A stretch of DNA of 64,000 bases, taken from Pseudorasbora parva. Lineage: Eukaryota; Chordata; Actinopteri; Cypriniformes; Gobionidae. Where the stretch lies: NCBI RefSeq assembly GCF_024679245.1, contig NC_090173.1, positions 29,452,660 through 29,516,659 of the forward strand, in the 5' to 3' direction. A program made the translations under genes and the position numbers. How positions within the stretch are numbered: position 1 is the stretch's first letter; each line of letters begins with the position of its first letter. The notes beneath the pieces were generated by a model. That model did not search any database, had not been told where the DNA came from, and was given only the letters and a program-made list of their open reading frames with translations. Shown in pieces: positions 35,998 through 47,366 of the stretch.

Positions 35998-36556
35998 CCG
36001 TCATTGATGTCTGCAGGCCTAGTGTTTCCATTTACTAGCAGCTTTCTACAATCACACCGGTATGTTCAAAACAAACATGATTTATCCTCAGCTCGTTTCT
36101 TTGGTTGCGTCATGTTTTCGAAGCATATTACAAGATGCAGCTGTAGTTCAGAATGCATTATGGGTAAAATTTTCTTTTACACTGTAATTCATGTACAAGA
36201 ATGTGGTGTTGTTACTGTAGCTTATGCGTTTTCACAATAACTTACTGTGCTTTGGCATTGTGGGATTGCACAGGCTTCGTTCAAATTTGAAATCCCTGTT
36301 GACTGGAGCAGCGAGAGAATGATTGAAGATCAGAGGCATTATTCATAATTCCTAGTAAGTTCTTTAGAAGTATACACTTTTATATTTATTTAATTTAATG
36401 TGTAAGCAATATCATGTCACAACATTGTGCTAACATGACATTTAGAAGTTACATGTTGAAGTTGTCTGCACCAGAGCAACTGTAGCTAAACTGTATAATA
36501 ATGTATAAATTATGCAATTTTAGGGAGTGCATTTTGATCTCATAATATGTAAATGC

Positions 36557-36589
<33 letters not shown>

Positions 36590-36837
36590 ACAATATATTT
36601 TTCTGTTTTAGGTACAAAGAACAGAAGATGACGTGGAGAAAATTTTGACATTACAATTTTCTGAAACTGATTATTATATGGGCAAGTGTAAATTATTATT
36701 AATTCTGTTGTAAATGATTTGATAAGCTTTTGTATTTTAAGGTTATGTTTTATATTGAAATACTACTGTTCTAGTGTAGGTTATTATTATTGCTTGTATT
36801 TATTCATTTCAGGTGAACCCAGCAGATGAGCACTATT
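35998..36837. other. Probable remainder of the host TTAA element, not assigned
   Basis: Continues after the second GTAGCAGA copy. It includes a run of 27 A (36561-36587) and no recognisable gene. The 120-codon frame at 35878-36240 starts inside the hAT and has no motif. Confidence 0.4.
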
Positions 36838-37797
36838 CAAGGGTCAGTAAGACTTTTGTTCATCTTCAGAACAAAAATTAATTATTTTTGATGAAATGAG
36901 GGATCTTTCAGTCCCTCTATTGTCAGTCTACGAAACTATCCCTTTCAAACCTCAGAAAGGTAGTAAAGACCTCATTAAAGTATCCATGTGACTTCCTAAA
37001 CCCCAAACCTCAATTTTATGAAGCGTTGCAAGTGCTTTTTAACAAAAAACAAACATAATTTACCACTTTAAATTCATGTAACAACGTCCGTCCTCGTGTC
37101 AACGCAGGAGGTGTTCTCGTGAATGTGCGTTGGCGATTCATATTTTGTAAGGAAAGTGGTATTTTTGTATTTTATTTTTGCACAAACAAAGCACTTGATT
37201 TGCTTAATAAAAATTCAGGCTAAACCACTGGAGTCATGAATTACTTTAATGTAGGGGTGTCCCCGACTAAGGATTTACACATTCAAATCAGAATTGTCGA
37301 ATCTCTCTATGGTCGACTGATAGTCGAATCTTCTATGTGTGTGTGAATGGGTTGGGAGGGGCATGACACTAGTCAGTAGGAGGGTAAAACTATTTTTATT
37401 TTCCTTTACACACTGCACACAGCAACAACTTTTAATAAAGCGACCAAAACTGCCTGCCAACTGACAGACGAACTGACAATGGCTTTCTTATTTAGGCTTA
37501 AATAAAAGGTAATGTGGTGGATAAACATTCGTAAAACGTTTTCTTATAACATTTTAAAGGCGCGATCGAAATACAGAACATCAGACAAATATATAAGAGA
37601 ACATTTTGATAAATAAGCCTAAAGGTGGTCACATACAGTTGTTTAGACTGTCCGTGGTGGTACAGAAAGCTCTCAGATTTAATTCAAAATGTCTTTATTT
37701 GTGTTTCAAAGATGAACAAAATACTTATGGGTTTTGTAACAACATAAGGGTGAGTAAATGACAAAATTCTCATTTTTGTGTGAACTAACCATTTAAC
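36838..37797. mobile_element. GTTAGTTCACCC-family element, interrupted
   Basis: The left arm holds TTTTGTTCATCTTCAGAACA and CAGAAAGGTAGTAAAGACCT. The right arm holds AGAAAGCTCTCAGATTTAAT and CATAAGGGTGAGTAAATGAC and ends GTGTGAACTAACCATTTAA. Between them, from 37254, sits a second element beginning TAGGGGTGTCCCCGACTAAG. The right edge of that insert is unclear (about 37600-37640). No transposase is present. Confidence 0.65.
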
Positions 37798-38632
37798 AGT
37801 ACTTCATATATGCAATAAATGTTGATTGTACTGTATAAGGGGCATATAAGTTTTTTTTTTTGCTTCATTACATTTTTGAAAATGTTTCTAAAGTTTCTGC
37901 TTATATTTTTGTGCAGATGTTTCGTTGGAATCACATCACACTGTCTGGAGCCAACACAACAAGCACAGAGGCAAAACAAGTGGAAAGGACTCAGAGAAGA
38001 GGAACAAGTCAACCCTCATGTGTTTGCTAATTTCAGAAGGTTAATAAACTTTAAGTGTGTATATATTAAGTTGTCTTTTGATTAAATATTCATAGTTTAA
38101 TAGAAGATAAGATCAAACAATAGAATTTGTGGAATAATGTTGATTTAGGATTTTATTTTAATGTTTTTCTGTAAAAAGAAAATGTTGCAGTGACTTTCAA
38201 TAGGAGCCAAAAATGCCACAAATTCTTTTGATTGACTTTCATTTTTATTGAAAGTTAATGTTCTACTCACAATGTCCTAAATGGCTTTTAAAAAAGTTGT
38301 TTGTGGTTATTTTGTAATACTATAATATTTTTGTAATAAGATTTTAAAAGTGGCAAGACTGAAAATTATGCCTCGCAATGCCAGTTTTAAAAAATGCAAT
38401 GCCTTGCTACTTTTAATAAATATTTACGTGCAACACCCTTGACTTGGTTTTTATTCATTTGTAAATGTTTCAGTGTTCATTCTACATTTAAATCAGTAAT
38501 TTACAGTTTACTGTTGAAATTTTTATTTTCAGCATTTTTAATGTTAAACTATTACAAACATCATCTTGGATTATGGGAGTATTTACAGGATTTTATTGGC
38601 AACTTTAGTTACCAGGTAAATACTGTACTTTA
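37798..38632. other. Unassigned sequence ending in a locally repeated unit
   Basis: 38581-38630 is the first of three copies of TTTACAGGATTTTATTGGCA ACTTT; the others start near 39699 and 39930. No gene is recognised. Confidence 0.5.
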
Positions 38633-39650
38633 AAGCAGCACTTGGCTACTTTTGCTCTCGGGGTCCCCCTACAGTTTGGAAAAAATAATGTCCTCAACTA
38701 CTGTCGTAAGATCTGTCATCCTACAACGGGGGATGCCATCGCGCATGCATTTGTTGACATGACAACCCTGATAGCCCTGAACTAGTGATGCGCGGGTCGT
38801 CTCATAACCCGCGGACCCCGTATGTCTATTTAATGGTCGCGGGTGCGGGGCGGGTTGTAAAAATATATCCAGTGGTGCGGTGTGGGCCAAATAACTTCAT
38901 AAAAGTGGCGCCGCGGGTCGGTGCAGCACTAACAGTTACCCTGAACACTGCAAGAGGAGTTCAGAGTTCTTCTGGCGTCGCGTGTGAAATGTCTTCATCC
39001 CAGGTAACGTTACAGTTAGTGGCATATGTTTCAGCATGTCATATGAATATAATTTCATGGGTTTTATTTTTTTCAAACGCTAAATAATCACGATGCTCAC
39101 GTTTACAAGCCAGCGTCATTATAGTAGTCTATTGGTTACCGTTTTACAGAATCTATATGATACTTCAGTTCAATGTTTGAGTGTTAGCTCACCGTAACAA
39201 GCATGACAGCATCGGTCGGGCACGCCTCCTTCAGCTCACGCCGACGAGCAAACGCTGGTCCAATGTTGATCCTCGTCCTGCCTTTAATCCCATCACTTTT
39301 TCATTTCCTCTTATTGCTTTCCTCCAACAAAACCTTTTCTTTCTTATTTGTCTGTGCTGCTTCGGACATGACTATATTATCCGACGAACAAAGTTGGGCT
39401 CGCACGTCCGAATTTAAGGAAGTGTGTGTGTTGGTGGAAGTGACGTATATGCCGTAAAGCAGTCGAATTTTGTAGTTCTTTTTGTTCTCGGGTTACTACC
39501 CGAAACCCGAAGTTTAAAAGTACAATTAAAAACGATACAGACCCCATCAGGCTATGGCAGACCTGTCATTCAACCTATTGTAAGTCGATTTATCATCACA
39601 AGAGTCTTAAAAAATATATTATGAAGGTTGAAAAGTTACCTAGTGCTGCT
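38633..39650. mobile_element. 1.0-kb TTAA-targeting DNA transposon with AGCAGCACT ends
   Basis: TTAA is at 38629-38632 and 39651-39654. The ends are AGCAGCACTTGGCTACTTTT and, from the right on the minus strand, AGCAGCACTAGGTAACTTTT. The flanks joined without the element read ACTGTACTTTAATGAAATTA, matching the neighbouring repeat copy ACTGTACTTTAGTGAAATTA (39736-39755), so that copy is an empty site. The interior includes a GC-rich CGGGTC/GACCCG-type stretch (38785-38930). No transposase was recognised. Confidence 0.82.
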
Positions 39651-39654
39651 TTAA

Positions 39655-40349
39655 TGAAATTACAAAAAAAAAAAAAAAAAAAATGCTGTAAAAAATATTT
39701 ACAGGATTTTATTGGCAACTTTATTGCCAGGTAAATACTGTACTTTAGTGAAATTACAAAACATTGCTTTAATTTCACTAAAGTACTAAAACTAATGTTT
39801 TCACTTTTATTTAAATAAAATACAAGTTTAATTTAAATAAATTACTGTATTTCACATACAATAACTAGCTGTACATTGATTTGCAGTATTATACTGTAAT
39901 CTTTTTAAAATCAATAAACAACATTTTTACAGGATTTTATTGGCAACTTTTTTGCCAGTAAATTCATGTAAATTCTATGGTAATTTTTTTGCAGTGTACG
40001 TGTTGTTGCAAAACTCGTGCTGTTCTGACATCTCCGCTGTTCAACGGACCCACACACAGCAGCTTGTTTCACTGTCGCAATTTCAAAAGTGCTGTCATTC
40101 ACTTCTCTCATTGGCTATTGCGAATGAACTGAAATAGTCATCCCAATTTAAAATCCTAAACATAAAAAAAAAAAAACATGTCTTGCACCGAGAGGTGCAA
40201 GATTCGATCTGTGAACACCTCACATTACCAGATAATCTGCACCGAACATCGGAACAGATTGAGGTCCTCTAAAAAAAAAATGTATCAGATTTTAGGGATG
40301 GGAAAATTGAGGATAAATCGACCTAAAACTCCTGTAGTGTGAGCCTGGC
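39655..40349. repeat. Local direct repeats and right part of the 7-kb structure
   Basis: Copies two and three of the TTTACAGGATTTTATTGGCA unit lie at about 39699-39750 and 39930-39965. An A-run lies at 39662-39683. 39665-39975 also shows GCTGTAAAAAATATT and TTTTTTTGCAGTGTA, scraps of the CACTGTAAAAA MITE type. The 66-codon minus frame at 39911-40111 is not a gene. Confidence 0.5.
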
Positions 40350-40353
40350 TTAA

Positions 40354-41192
40354 TATGATGATTTGCTCAAAGTTCAAAAGAGCAGCAGTTATTTAAAATA
40401 GAAATCATCTCTATTATTATAAATGCCTGTACAGTCATTTTTGATCAATTTATTGCTGAATAAAAGTATTCATTATTTTCAAACTCACCCCAAACTTTTG
40501 AAAAGTATATATAGTGCACTTTCCACGGATCATTTGATTTAGACTGAACATTCTGTCTTCATGTATCGTCCTCCATGTCTTTTGAAGCTCATTTTACTTT
40601 TTTTCTGTAGAACAAAGAGCAAAAACTGCTCTTTTGCATAAAAAAAATAATATAAAGTACTCATCAGTGGCTGTCAAGTCCATTTGCATGATTGTTATGA
40701 TGCTTTTCTGAAAAAACTTTGTCATTTATAAACCAACATGGAGCTCACAGGAAGTAAATCACTTGAAAAGGTGAACATAGAGAGCCTAGGCATTTAAAGT
40801 CCACAAGCAAGACAGAGATTGAGCCTAACCTTTAATAAACCCTTCATTAAGTCAAAAGACCCTCGCTGTAGTTTAGCACATTATGACATCACTAATCCAT
40901 AATATATAAATATCAACTGACCTATCGGTAAGCCCCTCCCCTCGAATGCAGATGAGCAAATGGCAGTTGAGTATCAGTTGCGCTGGGACCGGAACTCAGA
41001 CATCTTTTGGTTTTTAGCACCACAAAGAAGTCAATGCAAACGTACAAACCAAAATAACTAACATTAACACGCATCATGTAACGGTGTAGGTCAAAAACAA
41101 GATGAAGGTCTACATTTCAGTGCCTCTCCATATTAAACTGTGCTATCAAAATGTCACCGCACGTCAGAGTGATTAAATGCACACACTGAGAG
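40354..41192. other. Unassigned sequence
   Basis: No element ends or exons recognised. Confidence 0.4.
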
Positions 41193-41705
41193 TAGTGTAG
41201 TCAAAAGTACCAACAGCGATACTGAATCGGTACTGAAATGTTAAAAATGTGACGCTTTGAGCGCTGTTGAGCTGTAAACACCTCTGACTGGCCATTGTGC
41301 TCACGCGCTCATCGGACGTGCCTGTGATTGGCTACATTGATCAACACACGGCAGAGGTTTGAAAGAACACGGAAGTGTTTGAAAGAGGGTTTTTGAAAGA
41401 GAAAGCAGGAGCGTTTGAAAGCACAAGCACGCGTCAACCAGCAGACCGGTAGGCTGATAGACGCCAGCATTCAAAAGCTCTTTGTGTATCTTTGCAAGCA
41501 CTCTGAAAAGCATCACTGATGTATTTTTACAACATGTTTGTGAAACGCTGATCGTAGTAGCCAATCAGAGACACATTTGATGAGCGCGTGAGCACAATGG
41601 CCAGTCAGAGGTGTTTACGATTACAGCTCGACAGCGCTCAAAGCGTCACATTTTTAACATTTCAGTACTGATTTGGTATCGCGGTCGGTACTTTTGACAA
41701 CACTA
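41193..41705. mobile_element. Non-autonomous DNA transposon with 150-bp inverted arms, probably hAT
   Basis: The left arm 41193-41345 (TAGTGTAGTCAAAAGTACC, then TGACGCTTTGAGCGCTGTTG, then GGCCATTGTGCTCACGCGCT) is the reverse complement of 41555-41705, which ends GGTACTTTTGACAACACTA. The flanking octamers ACTGAGAG and GTTAAGAG agree at five of eight positions, a possible decayed 8-bp duplication. The core has no transposase. Confidence 0.8.
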
Positions 41706-41788
41706 GTTAAGAGAGGTATGTTTCAACTCGTCTTAGTTAAGGGAAATAACATAGTTTAATATGAAAAAACGGTGGAGTATCCCTTTAA

Positions 41789-42299
41789 AGCGTTAGTTCA
41801 CCCATGAATAACAATTCTGTCATTTTCTCACCTTCATTTTGTTCCAGACCTGTAAGACTTTCGTTTATCTTCGAAAGCCAAATATATTTTTTATGGAATC
41901 GGAGCGCTTTCTGTCCTTGAAGCTTGTCCTTGAAGCTTGATGCTTCAAAAAGTTTATAAAGATATTTAAAAACTAATCCATTTTAAATCACAAATTTTCT
42001 GAAGAGACATTTAATAACGGCTTTATGATGAACCGATTTAATTTAGGCTTTTATTCACTTATAACCCTTTAAGATAACCCTACAAACCTATAAGATTTCC
42101 AAACACAAATGAAGCAGTTTCTTATGAGACATGAGATTTCTGTTCCTCCATTTGTGTAATCTAAATGATAGCCAGATGAACAGATTTACAACAAGGCGCA
42201 TACTGTAGTAAACACAGATGTTCAAATGCTTGTGTGATGCACAAAAACAACATAAGAGTGAGCACATGCAGAATTTACATTTTTGGATGAACTAACTGT
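41789..42299. mobile_element. AGNGTTAGTTCACCC-family TTAA element, both ends present
   Basis: TTAA at 41785-41788 is followed by AGCGTTAGTTCACCC. At the right, GGATGAACTAACTG is followed by GTTTAA with TTAA at 42300-42303. The interior carries GTAAGACTTTCGTTTATCTT C and no coding region. About 511 bp. Confidence 0.8.
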
Positions 42300-42303
42300 T
42301 TAA

Positions 42304-42770
42304 GGTTTGGGAATAGTAATTCTAAGATTCTTCCTTGCGATTAGAACTGTGATTGATTGCACTGATCATCTGAAGGGCATTCGCTGGAACGGCGCTCCTC
42401 AAAATGAAAGTGCAAACATCATTTAAATCACCATATCATATATACTTTTAGTAGTATGATTATTCAAAGCACTTTACATGGTTTATGTGTAGTGCATTTC
42501 AAAGAGAGTTTCAGTGACATGCTACATTAAACTACTATATATAATGTTGAATGTAACAATAATGCAAAGGGGGAATATTTCTGGGTCCTGATAACGCTAA
42601 AATAATAATATTATTAATATTATTGTACAACTAATAAAAAAACCTCTCTTCTTAATTTTAGCTTAAAATTTCACAATAGTGTTTGTATTATGTATTGATT
42701 TGTGACTCCTACTTTCTTACAATCGACTACAAACTCGAATTCAGATCTCTGCCTCTATTCAACCAATGGA
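42304..42770. other. Unassigned sequence
   Basis: AT-rich with TAATAT repeats near 42600-42630. No gene. Confidence 0.4.
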
Positions 42771-42774
42771 TTAA

Positions 42775-43078
42775 AGGGTTAGTTCACCCAAAAATGAAAT
42801 TGATGTCATTAATGACTCACCCTAATGTCGTTCCACACCTGTAAGACCACTGTTCATCTTCGGAACACAGTTTAAGATATTTTATATTTATATTGATGTT
42901 TTTATTCCCTTTCTAGACATGGTCAGTATAGCGTGCATACACTTGCATACGCTCTCGGGCTAAATATAAAATATCTTAAACTGTGATCTGAAGATGAACG
43001 GAGGTATTACGGGTGTGGGACGACATTAGGACATTAGTCATTAATGACATCAATTTCATTTTTAGGTGAACTAACCCT
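42775..43078. mobile_element. AGGGTTAGTTCACCC-family TTAA element, short palindromic form
   Basis: TTAA at 42771-42774 and 43079-43082. The left end AGGGTTAGTTCACCCAAAAA and right end AGGTGAACTAACCCT are inverted, and homology extends through almost the whole 304 bp: GATGTCATTAATGACT on the left and AGTCATTAATGACATC on the right. It looks like an internally deleted derivative of the foldback element at 4924-5711. Confidence 0.9.
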
Positions 43079-43082
43079 TTAA

Positions 43083-44971
43083 GTCCCGACCCTATATACA
43101 GTATATCCTGTATGTTTTTTTTTTTGCTAATGCGTTTCACACAGATGTAAGTCTCTACTTCCGTTTCATCACGCTTTAAAGATTGAAATTTGCTACATTC
43201 ATATCAGAATCTTGTTCTCGCCCTGTTTATGAACAAATAAATGCATGCTCATCAATCAGGCATTGTATATTTCCATAGAAACTCTACACCAAATCTACTT
43301 TAAATGTGACATTAACACGAAACTAAATGACAGTATATCTGCAAGAGACATAAAATCTCATTTTCTCATTTGATATTAATCAATATCAAATGACACTGCA
43401 CAGCAATGACAAACAAACAACAGCAAGGATATGATTAGAAAAGAGATAAAAGTTGCATCTCTCCAGCATCCCTGAGGGGGGCATATAATGTTTCTGTGGT
43501 GCTTGGTGAGCACTCGTCTCATCTGTGCAAATCCTGTTAAAGTGGAAAGAACTGCCTTTGAGCACATCGAGCCCACAGAGATTTGTCTAGGAGCATGATG
43601 GACCACAGTCACGGCTGACACAAGGCCACCGTGTGAACGTATGCGAGTTCAAACCAGAGCACATCCTCACGTTCAAACCGTCATCTCTGAGGTCATGTTC
43701 GTCGGCCCGCACAATGCCCAGGAAAGATCATTTAATTTCACTACAATATCAGCTTTTGTTGTTCTTGTTTTGTCCTTAAATTGAAGTCCTACTGCCTGCG
43801 ACTGAATGCTTTCTGGGGGTCTCTGCGCACCCAGATCCATATATCCAGCAGGGGGGGAGCGCTTTGACGTGCTCCAATTCTGTTCATTCTGTTCCTACCA
43901 ACTAATTGCATTGGTGTGATTAAATACGCAGATCCAATCTCATTTCTAAATGCTGTAATGTGATACGCTTGCGTGAAGCACAGTGGAAAAAATGGCATTA
44001 CGCAGAAAATGAGAAGCACCAAATCAAAAGGGAAGCTTTGATGGCTGCTTATTTTTGGCTGTACTGCAGCCGGGCCGCGGCAGAACATTTCATGTATGCG
44101 GTGACTTCTGACTCAGTGTGCACCTCTTATGATTGCTGCCTGCGGCTATTTTTCTAAAACACAATGGTCTGAGAGCTTTAATTATTTTTGGCCTTGAACA
44201 GCTAATATACTTTTAATTGCTTGCCATTTCCCAAGGACCATTTTATCTCCCTGACGTCTTTCTAGTAAAGCGTTCGTAATTTCGTTGGGGTTAAGCAGAC
44301 AGAATTTCATCCTAAACCCCATTTAAAACATGAGCGGTAATGAGAGGCAAAGCAACCTAGAGCTGCTCTTTAAACAGCACACAGCTTATTTATGAAAACT
44401 GCCGCATCTAGCGTGCTTAGCCGTGCCACAAACCCCCTCTATTACGGCAGATCACGAGAGCGAGCTGTACATGCCAAAAACTGAATACTGATGCCTAACA
44501 CGTATTGCATTAAAGAGAGCAAATGGAAAGGAGGGGGACGTTCTGTGATGTCTCCTTCAGGGCGACAGGCATATGTTTAAAAGGTACATGGTGGAGATGA
44601 CACAATATCTAAAAATAGTTACATTCCCGATGTTCCTATTCATATTATGCATCCATTTATAATTACATTACACGTCTTTAATGTCAGAACACACAGAAAC
44701 CAGAAGCTTTGATTCCTGAAGTCACCAGGAACATCAAACCACTGAGATACAGAAGAGAAACTGCGACAGCTGCCATTTTTTTTTTTTAACTGGCAGGGAA
44801 ACGCAAGTGGTAAAGTTACTTCGGTAATATTACAATAAAAAAATTATATTCTGGGCTATGTTACTGTATGTTACAGACAGTTTAAACCCTGGTTATTTTT
44901 ATTTATTGTTTAAGGTACGGAATATTTCAAATGGCCATGGCTGCTCTAATAGAAAAAAAAAAAAAAAAGCT
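43083..44971. other. Unassigned, possible conserved noncoding region
   Basis: 43.6-44.56 kb is balanced in composition, non-repetitive and lacks open coding structure. It contains several TAATTA/TTAATTG-type homeodomain-like sites (about 43895-43905, 44178-44185, 44210-44220). This is the kind of sequence that proves to be conserved noncoding DNA in fish comparisons, but that is only a suggestion. An A-run lies at 44953-44968. Confidence 0.35.
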
Positions 44972-44975
44972 TTAA

Positions 44976-45660
44976 AGGCCCACTGAAATGCCTTGAAACG
45001 TGCCGCATTATTCAACGTGTTGACGTAATTTCCCCTGAAACGGCTTCAGCTGTTAGCAGCTCCTCCCCTTTTTTGAAACAGCCAATAGCGTTTCTTTAAT
45101 ATACAGTTTGACTAGAGCGCAAGAGCGGACCTTTCTCTGTTTGGTAAAGCCAGTTTCCTCTAACCGTTTATCATCATAATCTCCTCCATATCGCTTTGAA
45201 ATGCAGCAGTCTGTGCAGAATTCAAATGGGTCGATATGTTCGTTGTCTGCGTGGACTTGCGCATATGATCCGCGCTGCGCTCTCGTGTCTGTAGTCTAAA
45301 TTTAGACCTGAGCCGTTGGGGTGTGCGTGGCTGCGGTAAGTGAAACTAATGTGAAAACAGACTTTATTTGCCTCAAATGAAAGCATATTTACACTGAATG
45401 GTTTCCAATCACATATATAGTGTGCTGTGTGCCTTTCACCATGTAGAAATTAGTAAATGTGTGTTAACAACTGAACGATTTCAGCCGCAGCTTCAGCAGC
45501 GTAAGGGGGCGGGCTTTAGATTCTAGACAGCATTTTGATTGGACAGAAGATTTGACGAGAAAGTAAAGTCTGCGATGACGTCACCAAAATCAGAGATTCG
45601 TTTTAAAGGAAGTGGGAGACTGTAAATTTTGAATGCTTATATCTCCTAAATGCAAATTTT
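44976..45660. mobile_element. One-ended TTAA-type DNA element (AGGCCCACTGAAATGCC end)
   Basis: TTAA (44972-44975) is followed by AGGCCCACTGAAATGCC. Toward the right, TGAATGCTTATATCTCCTAA and AATTTTGTCACAGTTTTGTA are interior phrases I associate with this fish repeat family. The right end is not found, and a Tc1 element lies about 65 bp further. No coding region. Confidence 0.5.
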
Positions 45661-45724
45661 GTCACAGTTTTGTAATATTGTTTTTGTAATATTAACAAGC
45701 AATTGTTGACGAGTATTATATATA

Positions 45725-47354
45725 CAGTCTTGTTCAAAATAATAGCAGTACAATGTGACTAACCAGAATAATCAAGGTTTTTTGTATATTTTTTTATTGC
45801 TACGTGGCAAACAAGTTACCAGTAGGTTCAGTAGATTCTCAGAAAACAAATGAGACCCAGCATTCATGATATGCACGCTCTTAAGGCTGTGCAATTGGAC
45901 AATTAGTTGAATTAGTTGAAAGGGGTGTGTTCAAAAAAATAGCAGTGTGGCATTCAATCACTGAGGTCATCAATTTTGTGAAGAAACAGGTGTGAATCAG
46001 GTGGCCCCTATTTAAGGATGAAGCCAACACTTGATGAACATGCATTTGAAAGCTGAGGAAAATGGGTCGTTCAAGACATTGTTCAGAAGAACAGCGTACT
46101 TTGATTAAAAAGTTGATTAGAGAGGGGAAAACCTATAAAGAGGTGCAAAAAATGATAGGCTGTTCAGCTAAAATGATCTCCAATGCCTTAAAATGGAGAG
46201 CAAAACCAGAGAGACGTGGAAGAAAACGGAAGACAACCATCAAAATGCATAGAAGAATAACCAGAATGGCAAAGGCTCAGCCAATGATCACCTCCAGGAT
46301 GATCAAAGACAGTCTGGAGTTACCTGTAAGTACTGTGACAGTTAGAAGACGTCTGTGTGAAGCTAATCTATTTTCAAGAATCCCCCGCAAAGTCCCTCTG
46401 TTAAAAAAAAAGGCATGTGCAGAAGAGGTTACAATTTGCCAAAGAACACATCAACTGGCCTAAAGAGAAATGGAGGAACATTTTGTGGACTGATGAGAGT
46501 AAAATTGTTCTTTTTGGGTCCAAGGGCCACAGGCAGTTTGTGAGACGACCCCCAAACTCTGAATTCAAGCCACAGTACACAGTGAAGACAGTGAAGCATG
46601 GAGGTGCAAGCATCATGATATGGGCATGTTTCTCCTACTATGGTGTTGGGCCTATTTATCGCATACCAGGGATCATGGATCAGTTTGCATATGTTAAAAT
46701 ACTTGAAGAGGTCATGTTGCCCTATGCTGAAGAGGACATGCCCTTGAAACGGTTGTTTCAACAAGACAATGACCCAAAACACACTAGTAAATGGGCAAAG
46801 TCTTGGTTCCAAAACAACAAAATTAATGTTATGGAGTGGCCAGCCCAATCTCCAGACCTTAATCCAATTGAGAACTTGTGGGGTGATATCAAAAATGCTG
46901 TTTCTGAAGCAAAACCAAGAAATGTGAATGAATTGTGGAATGTTGTTAAAGAATCATGGAGTGGAATAACAGCTGAGAGGTGCCACAAGTTGGTTGACTC
47001 CATGCCACACAGATGTCAAGCAGTTTTAAAAAACTGTGGTCATACAACTAAATATTAGTTTAGTGATTCACAGGATTGCTAAATCCCAGAAAAAAAAATG
47101 TTTGTAAAAAATAGTTTTGAGTTTGTACAGTCAAAGGTAGACACTGCTATTTTTTTGAACACACCCCTTTCAACTAATTGCCCAATTGCACAGCCTTAAG
47201 AGCGTGCATATCATGAATGCTGGGTCTCGTTTGTTTTCTGACAATCTACTGAACCTACTGGTAACTTGTTTGCCACGTAGCAATAAAAAATATACTAAAA
47301 ACCTTGATTATTCTGGTTAGTCACATTGTACTGCTATTATTTTGAACAAGACTG
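45725..47354 (+). mobile_element. Tc1-like transposon with about 220-bp inverted repeats, nearly intact
   Basis: It begins CAGTCTTGTTCAAAATAATA and ends with its complement, flanked by TA on both sides (45723-45724 and 47355-47356). The inverted repeats span 45725-45948 and 47141-47354. Each contains an outer CAGTCTTGTTCAAAATAATA GCAGT and an inner GTGTTCAAAAAAATAGCAGT, so the binding motif is repeated as in IR/DR-type Tc1 elements. The left arm is about 10 bp longer, from a duplicated GAATTAGTT. The transposase has a single frameshift. Confidence 0.93.
46062..47058 (+). pseudogene. Tc1-like DD34E transposase with one frameshift
   Basis: It starts at ATG 46062. The N-terminal helix-turn-helix half (SEEQRTLIKKLIREGKTYKE, then KMIGCSAKMISNALKW), a GRKRK hinge and a second DNA-binding half end at PRKVPLLKKK. 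There the run of nine A at 46403-46411 shifts the frame by one. The protein resumes as VQKRLQFAKEHINWPKEKWR from 46417 and continues to TAG at 47058, about 333 residues overall. The catalytic residues are intact: Asp in LWTDES, Asp in FQQDNDPKHTS, and Glu in [10 protein letters not shown], with exactly 34 residues between the last two. No other lesion was found, so this copy is one A-run error away from a full reading frame. The N-terminal fragment closes at 46463 in its own frame. Confidence 0.9.
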
Positions 47355-47366
47355 TATATATATATA

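Larger units (their letters stand above)
33285..40349. mobile_element. Putative TTAA-flanked transposon of about 7 kb packed with nested insertions
   Basis: TTAA at 33281-33284 is followed by GCTGGGCTCAGACAATAGAG TTTT. At the other end AAAACTCCTGTAGTGTGAGC CTGGC is followed by TTAA (40350-40353). Read inward from the right on the minus strand, the end is GCCAGGCTCACACTACAGGA GTTTT, matching the left end with a few differences over about 25 bp. Between the ends lie at least two other hAT/TIR elements, a TTAA element and MITE pieces, which would account for the length. That these two ends belong to one insertion is inference. Two separate truncated copies is the alternative. Confidence 0.5.

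Noticed and set aside
46429..47003. Minus-strand frames opposite the Tc1 transposase
   Set aside because: They are antisense shadows of the transposase gene.
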